Below are positions 1 through 7,668 of a stretch of 64,000 nt of DNA, piece by piece. Where the stretch lies: the NCBI RefSeq assembly GCF_042653925.1, contig NZ_JBHSFQ010000021.1:1-64000 (forward strand), in the 5' to 3' direction. The notes under the pieces are model-generated. The model saw nothing but the letters and a program-made list of their open reading frames with translations. It did not search any database and had not been told where the DNA came from. How positions within the stretch are numbered: position 1 is the stretch's first letter; each line of letters begins with the position of its first letter. Source of the DNA: Nocardiopsis_B mangrovi (GTDB lineage: Bacteria > Actinomycetota > Actinomycetes > Streptosporangiales > Streptosporangiaceae). The translations under genes were made by a program, and so were the position numbers.

Positions 1-658
1 CGCGCGCCGCCGACCGCGGGACCGCGGCGCCGAGGCGCCCGCGGCGGCGGCCGCGGCCGCTCGGCCCGGGCTCCCGGGGCAGGAGCCCGTGCCGGCCCGT
101 GGCGCGAAGAACCTCCAGAGCCGCGGCCCGGCCCCGGGCGCACGCGCCTTCGGGCAGAGCCGCGTGCGCGGACACGCGGCGCGCGCCCGCGCCGTGCCCC
201 ACGACGCATAGAACCGCCGGCACCGGCCGCCGCCTCTGGTCGCTGCGGGCCGGCCGGCGCGGGGGGTCCCGGCCGCTCGGCACGCGGCCGGCCGCGCGCG
301 GACCGGCACCGTCGGCCGCCGCCCCCTTGGGACGCCACCCCCCAGGCGCGGCCCCGAGAGTCGCAGGTCGGTCCCCACTCGGCCGGGGCGGGCACCGACC
401 ACATGGTTCGCGGGCCCGGCCGCACGCAGTCGGCGGCGGCACGACCGCACGGTGGGGAGGACGTCGATAGGTCCCGGGCGGGGGCGCCCCACCGCCCGGC
501 CGACGGCCCGCCCGCCTGCGGCAGCGCTCCGCGGGCGGGCCTCGGCGGACGCGTCGTCGAATACACCCGCGGCCCACGACGCGTTGCTCTATGCTGTCGA
601 GTGATCACACATGGACACATATGCAGGTGGAACGCCTGCGTGGATTGGAGACCCCGCC
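1..658. other. Left-edge stretch with no supportable gene
   Basis: This stretch is extremely GC-rich. Open frames exist on both strands but their translations are Arg/Ala/Pro-rich, show no domain or motif and overlap one another, as expected where stop codons are rare by composition. No ribosome binding site marks a convincing start. The last 60 bases are less GC-rich and probably hold the promoter and leader of the small secreted protein that follows. Confidence 0.5.
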
Positions 659-901
659 ATGCGGCCCATCGCCACCGCCCTCGCCGCGATCGCCGCCGCC
701 GGGATGTGCGCCGGAGCGGGCCCGGCGTCCGCCGCCGAGCGCGACGTTGCGGCGAACCCGGCCCCCGACGCGGGCTGCATCGACCGCTCCGTGATGCCGG
801 CCAGCAAGATCAGCCTGATGTCCCGGCCCATCATCGGCACCGCTAAGGGGACGCTCACCGCGCTCCCCGCGTGCGACGGCCCCGCGCCGTCGGCGGGCTG
901 A
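659..901 (+). CDS. Small predicted secreted protein, 80 aa
   Basis: Function unknown. The N-terminus MRPIATALAAIAAAGMC and the following Ala-rich stretch ending SAA form a plausible Sec signal peptide of about 28 residues. The mature part is only about 50 residues and has two cysteines (in DAGC and PAC) that could form one disulfide. I chose the ATG at 659 over the in-frame ATG at 611 because GGAG lies 8 nt upstream of it and the signal peptide starts there. It resembles the many short two-cysteine exported peptides of actinomycetes. I recognise no family. Confidence 0.5.
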   Translation: MRPIATALAAIAAAGMCAGAGPASAAERDVAANPAPDAGCIDRSVMPASKISLMSRPIIGTAKGTLTALPACDGPAPSAG

Positions 902-1134
902 TCCGCGCCGGGCTCCGGCGGGCGCTTCCGGCCGGAACCGCCCGCGGGGCCGGCCGGACATCCTCGCCGCGACGGCACGGCCACGGACCTGCGCGGATGG
1001 GGCGGGCAGACCGCGGAACCCCCACGGAATAAGGGTTTCGGCGAAAATTCGGGCGATCTACGCTGAACTTCTCCATCACCTCAGGCGTCACACACATGTC
1101 ATGTTGTGATCACCGAATGATGGGGAGTGTGTCA

Positions 1135-2244
1135 ATGGCGGATGCCAAGCCGCTGATGAAGCGGGCCGGTGTCGGCTCGGCGGTCGCGGTCGCCGTTCTG
1201 GGGCTCTCCTCCGGGCCCGCATCGGCCGCCGAGGAGTGGCGCGAGGTGTACGGCGCACAGGGGGAGGACGTCATGTTCACCTCCGTCGCCGCCGGGGACT
1301 CCGAGAACGTGTGGGCCCTGGGCGCCCAGTACCCCGACGACAGCGACACGCCGCGCACCTACATCCAGCGCTACGACGGCCAGGAGTGGGCCCAGGAGGA
1401 CCTTCCCGCCGACTGGACGCTGAAGCCCGAGGTCGCCGGTGCCTCCGGGCCGGACAACGCCTGGGCGGTCGGCCCCACGGTGGACGGCGTCAGCGCCATC
1501 CACTTCGACGGGACGGACTGGACGCCCTACGAGATGGACGCCGGGCTGACCCCCAACGACCTCGACGTCCTCGCCGAGGACGAGGCGTGGCTGATCGCCG
1601 AGGACGCCGTCGGCGACACCCGCGCGGTCCGCTTCGACGGCGAGATCTGGCGTGACTGGACGTCTCCGCCCGCCGGCGCCAACCAGGCGATCGACGGCGC
1701 GGACGGCGACACCGTGGTCGCGGTGGGCTCGACCTCCGACGCCCAGCCGCTCGCCGCGCTCTACAACGGCACGGAGTGGACCGACCTGGAGGTCCCCGAG
1801 GTCGAACTGCCCTCGGAGATCGCCAGCGCGACGTTCAACGACGTTCTGGTGCGCGCCGGTGACGACATCACGGCCGTGGGCTACGTCCACGACCTCAACG
1901 ATGACGACATCAACGAGTACTGGCCGCTGACGGCGCACTACGACGGCGAGAGCTGGGACGTCACCGTCGACCAGGACCGCAACGCGAGCCTGGAGGCGAT
2001 CGAGGACGACGGCTCGGGCGGCATGTGGATCCAGGAGGAGTCCTGGGACCCGACCTTCGTGCACCACGACTCCGCCGGGACGGTCACCCGCGACACGCCT
2101 GAGATCGAGAACTACGACCTCAGCGTCCGCGACCTCGCCCTCGTGCCCGGCACGCAGGCGGTCGTGTCCGTCGGCTCGTCCTACGACGAGGGCGACCCCG
2201 ATGTGCCGACCGGCTACGGGGTGGTTCTCGCCTCGGGCCTGTAG
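1135..2244 (+). CDS. Secreted beta-propeller-like repeat protein
   Basis: Predicted exported protein of 369 aa and unknown function. A signal peptide (MKRAGVGSAVAVAVLGLSSG, then ASAA) is followed by a repeat pairing a VWALG/AWAVG-type strand with an aromatic strand of the form x-F/Y-D/N-G-x-x-W (YDGQEW, HFDGTDW, RFDGEIW, YNGTEW, YDGESW). At least five copies are visible, about 45-50 residues apart, which fits blades of a kelch/galactose-oxidase-like propeller. The mature protein is very acidic. The start at 1135 has GGGAG 8 nt upstream; upstream in-frame ATGs at 1096 and 1117 lack this. A strong terminator follows. The fold is inferred from the repeat only. Confidence 0.7.
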   Translation: MADAKPLMKRAGVGSAVAVAVLGLSSGPASAAEEWREVYGAQGEDVMFTSVAAGDSENVWALGAQYPDDSDTPRTYIQRYDGQEWAQEDLPADWTLKPEVAGASGPDNAWAVGPTVDGVSAIHFDGTDWTPYEMDAGLTPNDLDVLAEDEAWLIAEDAVGDTRAVRFDGEIWRDWTSPPAGANQAIDGADGDTVVAVGSTSDAQPLAALYNGTEWTDLEVPEVELPSEIASATFNDVLVRAGDDITAVGYVHDLNDDDINEYWPLTAHYDGESWDVTVDQDRNASLEAIEDDGSGGMWIQEESWDPTFVHHDSAGTVTRDTPEIENYDLSVRDLALVPGTQAVVSVGSSYDEGDPDVPTGYGVVLASGL

Positions 2245-2292
2245 GCCGGCACCCGCGTCCCCTCCCGCCGGCAGGGCGGGCGGGGGCGGCGG

Positions 2293-2338
2293 GCGCGGAG
2301 GGGTCCCGGCCGTTCCCTCGGCCGGGACCCCTCCGCGC
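2293..2338. terminator. Bidirectional terminator hairpin
   Basis: A perfect 20-bp inverted repeat (2293-2312 with 2319-2338) with a 6-nt loop lies between the converging ends of the propeller-like gene and the ANTAR gene. There is no T-run, as is common in high-GC actinomycetes. Its position and strength suit termination from both sides. Confidence 0.8.
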
Positions 2339-2354
2339 TGCGGGGCCGGGTCGT

Positions 2355-3137
2355 TCAGGCGGGCTCGGCGGAGTCCGCCGGGGCCGGTCCCGCGAGCGGG
2401 TCCCCGGTCTCGGCGTCGCCCGGCGGCGCCGGGGCCGGCACGGCGCCGGCGCCGGTCACGCGCAGGGCGACGTCGCGCAGCTTGGTGTTGGTCTGCATGG
2501 AGGCCCGCTTGAGGACGTCGAACGCCTCGGCGTCGCTGAGCCGGTGGCGCTCCATCAGGATGCCGACCGCCGCCCCGATGTCGTGCCGGGTCGCCAGGCC
2601 CGCGCGGACGGCGGCCTCGCGCTCGGCGGAGGCGATGGCGACGGCGGCGTGCGAGGCGAACACCCACCCCCTCTCCTGGGCGGCGGCGTCAAAGGCGGCG
2701 GTCCGCGTGGCGTACATGTTCAGCGAACCCAGCGACCCGTCGTGGGTGAACAGCTCGAACCCCATCATCGAGCCGATCCCCAGGGCCAGCGCCGGCGCCC
2801 GGTAGGCGGGCCACCGGTCCTCCCGTGCCATGTCGTCGACGCGGACGGCGCGCTCCCCGCGCGCGGCGGCCAGGCAGGGGCCCTCGTCACAGTCGAACTG
2901 GGCCCGGTCGGCGGCACGGGCGAGCTCCCCGGTGGCCGCGGCGGTACACAACGCGCGGCCGGGCCGGTCGGCCATGAGGATCCCGGCCTCCTCGCATCCG
3001 TCGAGCGTGTGCACGGCCAGCCGGACGATCGCGTCCAGGACGTCGCGGACGGAGTCCTCGGAGAGCAGGTCGCGCGCCATCTCGGCGAAGACGCGGGGGT
3101 GGTCGCGCGCCGGCGTCTCGTTCGCGGGATCGTGCAC
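2355..3137 (-). CDS. GAF-ANTAR transcription antitermination regulator
   Basis: Predicted cytoplasmic regulator of 260 aa. Residues about 10-165 look like a GAF sensor domain (CDEGPCLAA, MMGFELFTHDGSLGSLNMY, final helix with SHAAVAIASAERE). They are followed by an ANTAR RNA-binding domain, ATRHDIGAAVGILMERHRLS then AFDVLKRAS. ANTAR proteins bind paired hairpins in nascent RNA and prevent termination. The tail after about residue 225 is Ala/Pro-rich and disordered. The GTG start at 3137 was chosen because AGGAG lies 8 nt upstream; the frame stays open further upstream without domain signal. No target hairpin pair was identified. The ligand is unknown. Confidence 0.85.
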   Translation of the reverse strand: MHDPANETPARDHPRVFAEMARDLLSEDSVRDVLDAIVRLAVHTLDGCEEAGILMADRPGRALCTAAATGELARAADRAQFDCDEGPCLAAARGERAVRVDDMAREDRWPAYRAPALALGIGSMMGFELFTHDGSLGSLNMYATRTAAFDAAAQERGWVFASHAAVAIASAEREAAVRAGLATRHDIGAAVGILMERHRLSDAEAFDVLKRASMQTNTKLRDVALRVTGAGAVPAPAPPGDAETGDPLAGPAPADSAEPA

Positions 3138-3456
3138 GGCCTCGGCTCCTCGGCTGCCCTCGCCCGCGGGTGGGGCGAACCTGGCGCCCCGACTACCCAC
3201 GACCCCGCCCGGTACTCGCGGCCGGGCGGCCGCCTCCGCGGGGCCGTCCTGGCGCGCCGCGATGCGCGCGGGTCGCCCCTGTGACACCCTGCGGTCGAAT
3301 GATCTCCGCAGTTCGGACCCTGTACCCCGGTGCCGGAGCGGCGCTGCGGGGGACGGGGGAGGCGGGCGGGCGCCGGCCGAACCAGGGCGGAGTGTGCGAC
3401 AGGGCACCCGACCTCCAAGAGTGGAAATGTCGGGATTCTCTGTTATGTTGATCTTC

Positions 3457-3558
3457 GTCACGAGTTCCAGCGACAAGCCCCGGCTGGCTGGACGGCAACC
3501 CTCCTCCGCGGCGGGGTGCCCCGGGTGAGGACATGGCCGTGGCCGGTGCCGAAGGCAT
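3457..3558 (+). promoter_or_regulatory. SAM-IV riboswitch aptamer
   Basis: The leader contains the SAM-IV core in order: GTCACGAGTTCCAGC, CAAGCCCCGGCT, GGCTGG, CGGCAACCCTCC, CGCGGCGGGGTGCC and CCGGGTGAGGAC (core 3457-3532). The P1 closing strands GTCACGAG and GTGAGGAC, the SAM-pocket GGCAACCCTCC and the GGGGTGCC helix are all present. A weak -10-like TATGTT (3444-3449) would start transcription at the aptamer edge. SAM-IV switches normally repress methionine or sulfur genes when SAM is plentiful. Here the switch lies about 135 nt before an ABC-importer/hydantoinase operon, so that operon is probably SAM-repressed. Confidence 0.85.
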
Positions 3559-3559
3559 C

Positions 3560-3625
3560 GGCGGCAAGCGCGGAGCCCCGCCACCGGCAGCGGGCCCCGA
3601 CCCCCGGCGCAGGGCGCTTGCCGCC
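3560..3625 (+). terminator. Expression platform of the SAM-IV leader
   Basis: A perfect 12-bp inverted repeat (3560-3571 with 3614-3625) encloses about 40 nt between the aptamer and the first gene (ATG at 3668). It could form a terminator or a long-range stem controlled by the aptamer. No U-run follows, so translational or Rho-linked control is equally possible. Confidence 0.45.
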
Positions 3626-3667
3626 GCTGCCCCCGGCCGCCGAGAAGTACAGGCGAAGGGACGCCCG

Positions 3668-4768
3668 ATGCAATCCACGACTCGACGCAGGGTCGCACTC
3701 ACCTCCGGCGCGGCGACGTCCGCGCTGCTCCTGCTGGCCACGACCGCCTGTGGCGGCGTGGACACCTCCGGCGGCGGCGGGGGCGGCGACGAGATCACCG
3801 TCACCGCGTTCGCCGGCGAGTGGGGCAGCCTGTTCGAGGAGTCCTTCGTCGCACCGTTCGAGGAGGAGACCGGCATCACGGTGAACGTGGTCACCGGTGC
3901 CGACGCCGACTGGCTCACCCGGCTGCGCGCCGCCAAGGGGGAGAACCCGCCCTTCGACGTCGTGGCGCTCACCTCGGAGACCTTCCACCAGGCGGTCAAC
4001 AACGACGTTCTCGAACCGCTGGACACCACCCGCCTGGAGCACTGGTCCCAGCTCGACCCCGTTCTGGTGGAGCAGTCCACCGTCGAGGGCTCCGCCTACG
4101 GGGCGCCGCTGACCACGGGGTCGCTGGGGCTGCTGTACCGCACGGACGAGATCGACGAGGCCCCGCAGGACTGGACCGACATCTTCAACGAGGAGTACTG
4201 CGGCCACATCGCGCTCCCGCCGCTGACCTACAACGCCGGCCTCCAGTTCTTCTCCGCCCTCGTCGCGCAGAACGGCGGCACGCTCTCGGAGCCCGACGCC
4301 GTCGACCGCGCCTTCGAGGACCTGGAGAAGCTGAAGGACTGCGTCTCGGCCTACCCGGCCGACGCCGGGACCGTGGCCACCACGATCCAGAACGGCGACG
4401 CCTGGATCGTGCCGTTCTGGGACGGGCGCGCCTTCGCGATGGAGGCCGAGGGGCAGCCGATCGGGTTCAGCTACCCGACCTCCGGCGCGGTGGGCGCCCT
4501 GACCTCCTACTACATCCCGGCCGGCAGTGAGAACACCGACGCCGCCTACCGGTTCCTCAACTACCTGACCTCCGCCCAGCACCAGAAGCCGTTCGCGCAG
4601 GGCACCTTCTACGGCGGGGGCAACGACTCCATCGAGTACGACCCCGAGTTCACCGCGAAGGTGGAGTACGGGCCCGAGGTCTACGAGGGCTTCACCTGGG
4701 TCGACTACGACGCGGCCACCCCCAACCTCAACGAATGGCAGCAGCGGTGGAACGAGATCTTCCAGTGA
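3668..4768 (+). CDS. ABC substrate-binding lipoprotein, PotD/PotF type
   Basis: Extracellular solute-binding protein of 366 aa (family 1, spermidine/putrescine-like). A lipoprotein signal (SALLLLATTAC, Cys at about residue 29) and Gly-rich spacer precede a mature domain starting EITVTAFAGEW. Typical elements are present: an early EETGITVNVVTGADADW segment, the mid-protein LLYRTDEI, and a C-terminal PNLNEWQQRWNEIFQ helix. It is the first gene after the SAM-IV leader and overlaps the ATPase gene by 4 nt (GTGA), so it starts a co-translated operon. The family binds polyamines, amino-acid derivatives or other small cations; the riboswitch and hydantoinase genes argue for a nitrogen- or sulfur-containing ligand. 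Confidence 0.88.
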   Translation: MQSTTRRRVALTSGAATSALLLLATTACGGVDTSGGGGGGDEITVTAFAGEWGSLFEESFVAPFEEETGITVNVVTGADADWLTRLRAAKGENPPFDVVALTSETFHQAVNNDVLEPLDTTRLEHWSQLDPVLVEQSTVEGSAYGAPLTTGSLGLLYRTDEIDEAPQDWTDIFNEEYCGHIALPPLTYNAGLQFFSALVAQNGGTLSEPDAVDRAFEDLEKLKDCVSAYPADAGTVATTIQNGDAWIVPFWDGRAFAMEAEGQPIGFSYPTSGAVGALTSYYIPAGSENTDAAYRFLNYLTSAQHQKPFAQGTFYGGGNDSIEYDPEFTAKVEYGPEVYEGFTWVDYDAATPNLNEWQQRWNEIFQ

Positions 4769-5907
4769 GCGGTCCCGGTGACGGGCCGGCCGGGGCCGAT
4801 GGCGAGCACGTCGTCGTCGAGCGGCTGACCGCGGGCTACGACGGCACCGGCGTCCTCGACGTCGACCGGCTGGCCATCCGCCGCGGCGAGTTCCTGTCGA
4901 TCCTGGGCCCCAGCGGGTGCGGCAAGACGACCCTGCTCAACTCCCTCGCCGGGTTCGTGCTGCCCACCGGCGGCCGCATCACCATCGACGGGGCCGACCT
5001 CACCGACGTCCCCCCGCACCGGCGCGGCCTGGGCATGGTCTTCCAGAGCTATGCGCTGTTCCCGCACATGACGGTCGCCGAGAACGTGGCCTACGGGCTG
5101 CGGGTGCGCCGGGTGGAGCGCGCCGAGCGCATCGAGCGGGTCACCGAGGCGCTGCGCCTGGTCGGTCTGGAGGACTACGCCCGGCGCCGCCCCCGGCAGC
5201 TGTCCGGCGGCCAGCAGCAGCGGGTCGCCGTGGCCCGTGCGCTGGCCACCCGCCCCGCGGTGCTGCTGCTCGACGAGCCGCTGTCCAACCTCGACGCCAA
5301 GCTGCGCCGCGAGATGCGGGTCGAGCTGCGCGAACTCCAGCAGCGGCTGGGGATCACGATGGTGTTCGTGACCCACGACCAGGAGGAGGCGATGTCGTTG
5401 TCGGACCGCATCGCCGTTCTCAACGGCGGGCGGATCGAGCAGCTGGGCACCCCGCAGGAGGTCTACGCGACACCGGTGAGCCGGTTCGTGGCGGAGTTCG
5501 TGGGCGCGGCCAACGTGATCGAGGGCGTCGCCGACGGCGACGGCGACCTGGTCTCCGGCGAGGCGCGGGTGCGCACCGGCCTGGCCGGGCTCGCGCCGGG
5601 CCGGGAGACCGTGGTGGCGCTGCGGCCGGAGAAGGTCGCGGTCGGCACCCGCGAGGCGGCCGCACCCGGCGGCGCGGGGCGGGGGTCCGCCGACGGCGTG
5701 CTCGTCTACCGCGCCTTCCTGGGCGACGCCTGGCAGGCGGAGATCGAGGTGGCCGAGGGCGTGTCCCTGGGGGCCCGCACCGCCGCCGAACCGCCGCCCC
5801 CGGGCACGCGGGTGACCGCCCACTGGTCGCCCGCCGACGTGATCCGCTTCGCCGGTCCGGAGGACGCCGACGCGGGCGCCGGAACGGCCGGGCGCGGGAC
5901 CCGGTGA
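4765..5907 (+). CDS. ABC transporter ATPase, PotA/CysA type
   Basis: ATP-hydrolysing subunit of 380 aa that powers the importer. It has Walker A GPSGCGKTT, the Q-loop at VFQSYALFPH, signature LSGGQQQR, Walker B LLLDEPLSNLD and the H-loop THDQEE. The C-terminal third is a TOBE-type regulatory domain (VALRPEKV). GTG at 4765 overlaps the stop of the binding-protein gene, and its own stop overlaps the next ATG, indicating translational coupling. Length and layout are normal for the family. Confidence 0.93.
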   Translation: MSGPGDGPAGADGEHVVVERLTAGYDGTGVLDVDRLAIRRGEFLSILGPSGCGKTTLLNSLAGFVLPTGGRITIDGADLTDVPPHRRGLGMVFQSYALFPHMTVAENVAYGLRVRRVERAERIERVTEALRLVGLEDYARRRPRQLSGGQQQRVAVARALATRPAVLLLDEPLSNLDAKLRREMRVELRELQQRLGITMVFVTHDQEEAMSLSDRIAVLNGGRIEQLGTPQEVYATPVSRFVAEFVGAANVIEGVADGDGDLVSGEARVRTGLAGLAPGRETVVALRPEKVAVGTREAAAPGGAGRGSADGVLVYRAFLGDAWQAEIEVAEGVSLGARTAAEPPPPGTRVTAHWSPADVIRFAGPEDADAGAGTAGRGTR

Positions 5908-6806
5908 TGGCGATCGGCCCCGCCCCCTCCCCCTCCGCGGCGCCGACCCGGCGCCCGCCCCGCACCGGAATGGGCTACGTGCTGCCCGCGGTGGTGTTCC
6001 TGGCGGCGTTCTTCCTGGTGCCGCTGGTCCGGGTGCTCTCGCTGAGCCTGCACCCGGTCGACGCGGCCGGCAACCCGCTGCCCGAGTACTCCCTCGTGCA
6101 GTACCAGCGGGTGTTCACCGAGGCGTTCTTCTCCGACGCCCTGGTCCGCAGCCTGCTCACCGCGCTGCTGGTCACGGTGGTGTGCGTCGTCCTGGGCTAC
6201 CCCGCGGCCTACGCGCTGGCGCGGGCGCGGCCGGGGGTGCTGCGCACGCTGATGTTCGTGATCGTGCTGTCCCCCCTGCTCACCAGCGTGGTCGTGCGCA
6301 GCTACGGCTGGGTGGTGCTGCTGTCGGCCAACGGCGTCGTCAACCGGTTCCTGACCTCGACGGGGCTGCTGGAACGGCCCGCCCCGCTGCTGACCAGCTA
6401 CGCGGCGGTCGCCATCTCGGTCACCCACGTCCTGCTGCCGTTCGCGATCATCCCGCTGACCACGGCGCTGGGCGGGATCGACCCCGACCTGCGGCGCGCC
6501 TCGCACAGCCTGGGAGCAGGGGCGGTGCGCACGTTCGGGCGGGTCACCCTGCCGCTGAGCGTGCCGGGGATCGCGACCGCCGCGATGATCGTGTTCCCGC
6601 TGGCCATGGGCATCTACATCACGCCGCTGCTGGTGGGCGGCGCCAACCAGCCGCTCGCGGGGCTGCGCGTCTACAGCCAGATCACCAGCGTCTACGACTA
6701 CCCGGTGGCGGCGGCGCTGAGCCTGACGCTGCTCGTCCTGACCCTGGTGTGCGTCACGGCGATGGGCGCCGGGTTCCGGTTCTGGGAGAGGAAGCTGCAT
6801 GGCTGA
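5907..6806 (+). CDS. ABC transporter permease, PotB type
   Basis: Inner-membrane permease of 299 aa with about six hydrophobic segments, the first at VLPAVVFLAAFFLVPLV. The cytoplasmic EAA-like loop (LRRASHSLGAGAVRTFGRVTLP) couples to the ATPase. ATG at 5907 overlaps the ATPase stop (TGATG). With the next gene it forms the heterodimeric pore of the SAM-IV-controlled importer. Confidence 0.92.
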   Translation: MAIGPAPSPSAAPTRRPPRTGMGYVLPAVVFLAAFFLVPLVRVLSLSLHPVDAAGNPLPEYSLVQYQRVFTEAFFSDALVRSLLTALLVTVVCVVLGYPAAYALARARPGVLRTLMFVIVLSPLLTSVVVRSYGWVVLLSANGVVNRFLTSTGLLERPAPLLTSYAAVAISVTHVLLPFAIIPLTTALGGIDPDLRRASHSLGAGAVRTFGRVTLPLSVPGIATAAMIVFPLAMGIYITPLLVGGANQPLAGLRVYSQITSVYDYPVAAALSLTLLVLTLVCVTAMGAGFRFWERKLHG

Positions 6807-7668
6807 GATCGCCGGGGCCCGCGCGGCCGGTGGCGGCCCGGCACGGCCCGCGTCCCCCGTCGCACGGCGCCGCGGCCCCCTGGCGCGCGGCGCCGTCCGG
6901 ACCGCGGTCGCCCTGCCCGCGGTGCTGGTGTTCGTGTTCCTGGCGGCGCCGCTGGTGGTCCTGGCCATCAGCTCGCTCAACCCCGCCGCGTCGCTGGCGT
7001 TCCCGCCCGAGGGCGTGTCGCTGCGCTGGTACGCCGAGGTCTTGGGCTCGCCCGACTGGGGGGTGTCCTTCCGGCTGAGCGGGCTGCTGGTGGCGATGGT
7101 GGTGGCCACGACCGTGGTCCTGGGCACCCTCGCGGCCTACGGCCTGGCGCGCGGGACCTTCCCGGGGCGCGGGCTCATCGCCGGGCTGGCGCTGGCCCCG
7201 CTGATGGTCCCGGAGATCATCATCGCGCTCGGGCTGCTCTACTACTTCCAGGGGCTGGGCCTGCTCAACACCATCCCGGGGCTGTGGCTGGCGCACTCGG
7301 TGGTCGCGCTGCCCTTCGCCGTGCGCACCATCCTGGTCAGCGCCCGCCAGCTCGACCCCGCCCTGGAGCGGGCGGCGGCGACCCTCGGGGCGGGGCGCGC
7401 CCGCGTCTTCTGGACGGTGACGCTGCCGCTGCTGCGGCCGGGGATCCTTGCGGGCGCCGTCTTCGCGGCCGTCACGTCGCTGGGCGAGGTCGCGGTCTCC
7501 GTCCTGGTGTCGGGGGCCAACACCGTGACCGTTCCGGTGCGCATCTTCTCGGCGGTGCAGTTCGAACTCGACCCCTCGGTCGCCGCGGTGTCCACGCTGC
7601 TGATGCTCACGAGCGTCGTCGTGATGGTCCTGGTCGACCGCTTCACCAAGCTCTCGGAGGCACTGTGA
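6799..7668 (+). CDS. ABC transporter permease, PotC type
   Basis: Second permease, 289 aa, with about six membrane spans after a short basic N-terminus. The EAA-type loop reads LERAAATLGAGRARVFWTVTLP. It overlaps the previous permease by 8 nt and the hydantoinase A gene by 4 nt, so importer and hydrolase are translated as one unit. This coupling suggests that the imported compound is the hydrolase substrate or is closely related to it. Confidence 0.92.
   Translation: MAEIAGARAAGGGPARPASPVARRRGPLARGAVRTAVALPAVLVFVFLAAPLVVLAISSLNPAASLAFPPEGVSLRWYAEVLGSPDWGVSFRLSGLLVAMVVATTVVLGTLAAYGLARGTFPGRGLIAGLALAPLMVPEIIIALGLLYYFQGLGLLNTIPGLWLAHSVVALPFAVRTILVSARQLDPALERAAATLGAGRARVFWTVTLPLLRPGILAGAVFAAVTSLGEVAVSVLVSGANTVTVPVRIFSAVQFELDPSVAAVSTLLMLTSVVVMVLVDRFTKLSEAL

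Noticed and set aside
99..470. Plus-strand open frame of 123 codons
   Set aside because: Arg/Ala/Pro/Gly-only composition, no motif or ribosome site; expected by chance at this G+C.
1132..2667. Long minus-strand frame opposite the propeller-like gene
   Set aside because: Antisense shadow. The plus strand carries a signal peptide and a repeat; this frame is compositional and crosses a terminator.
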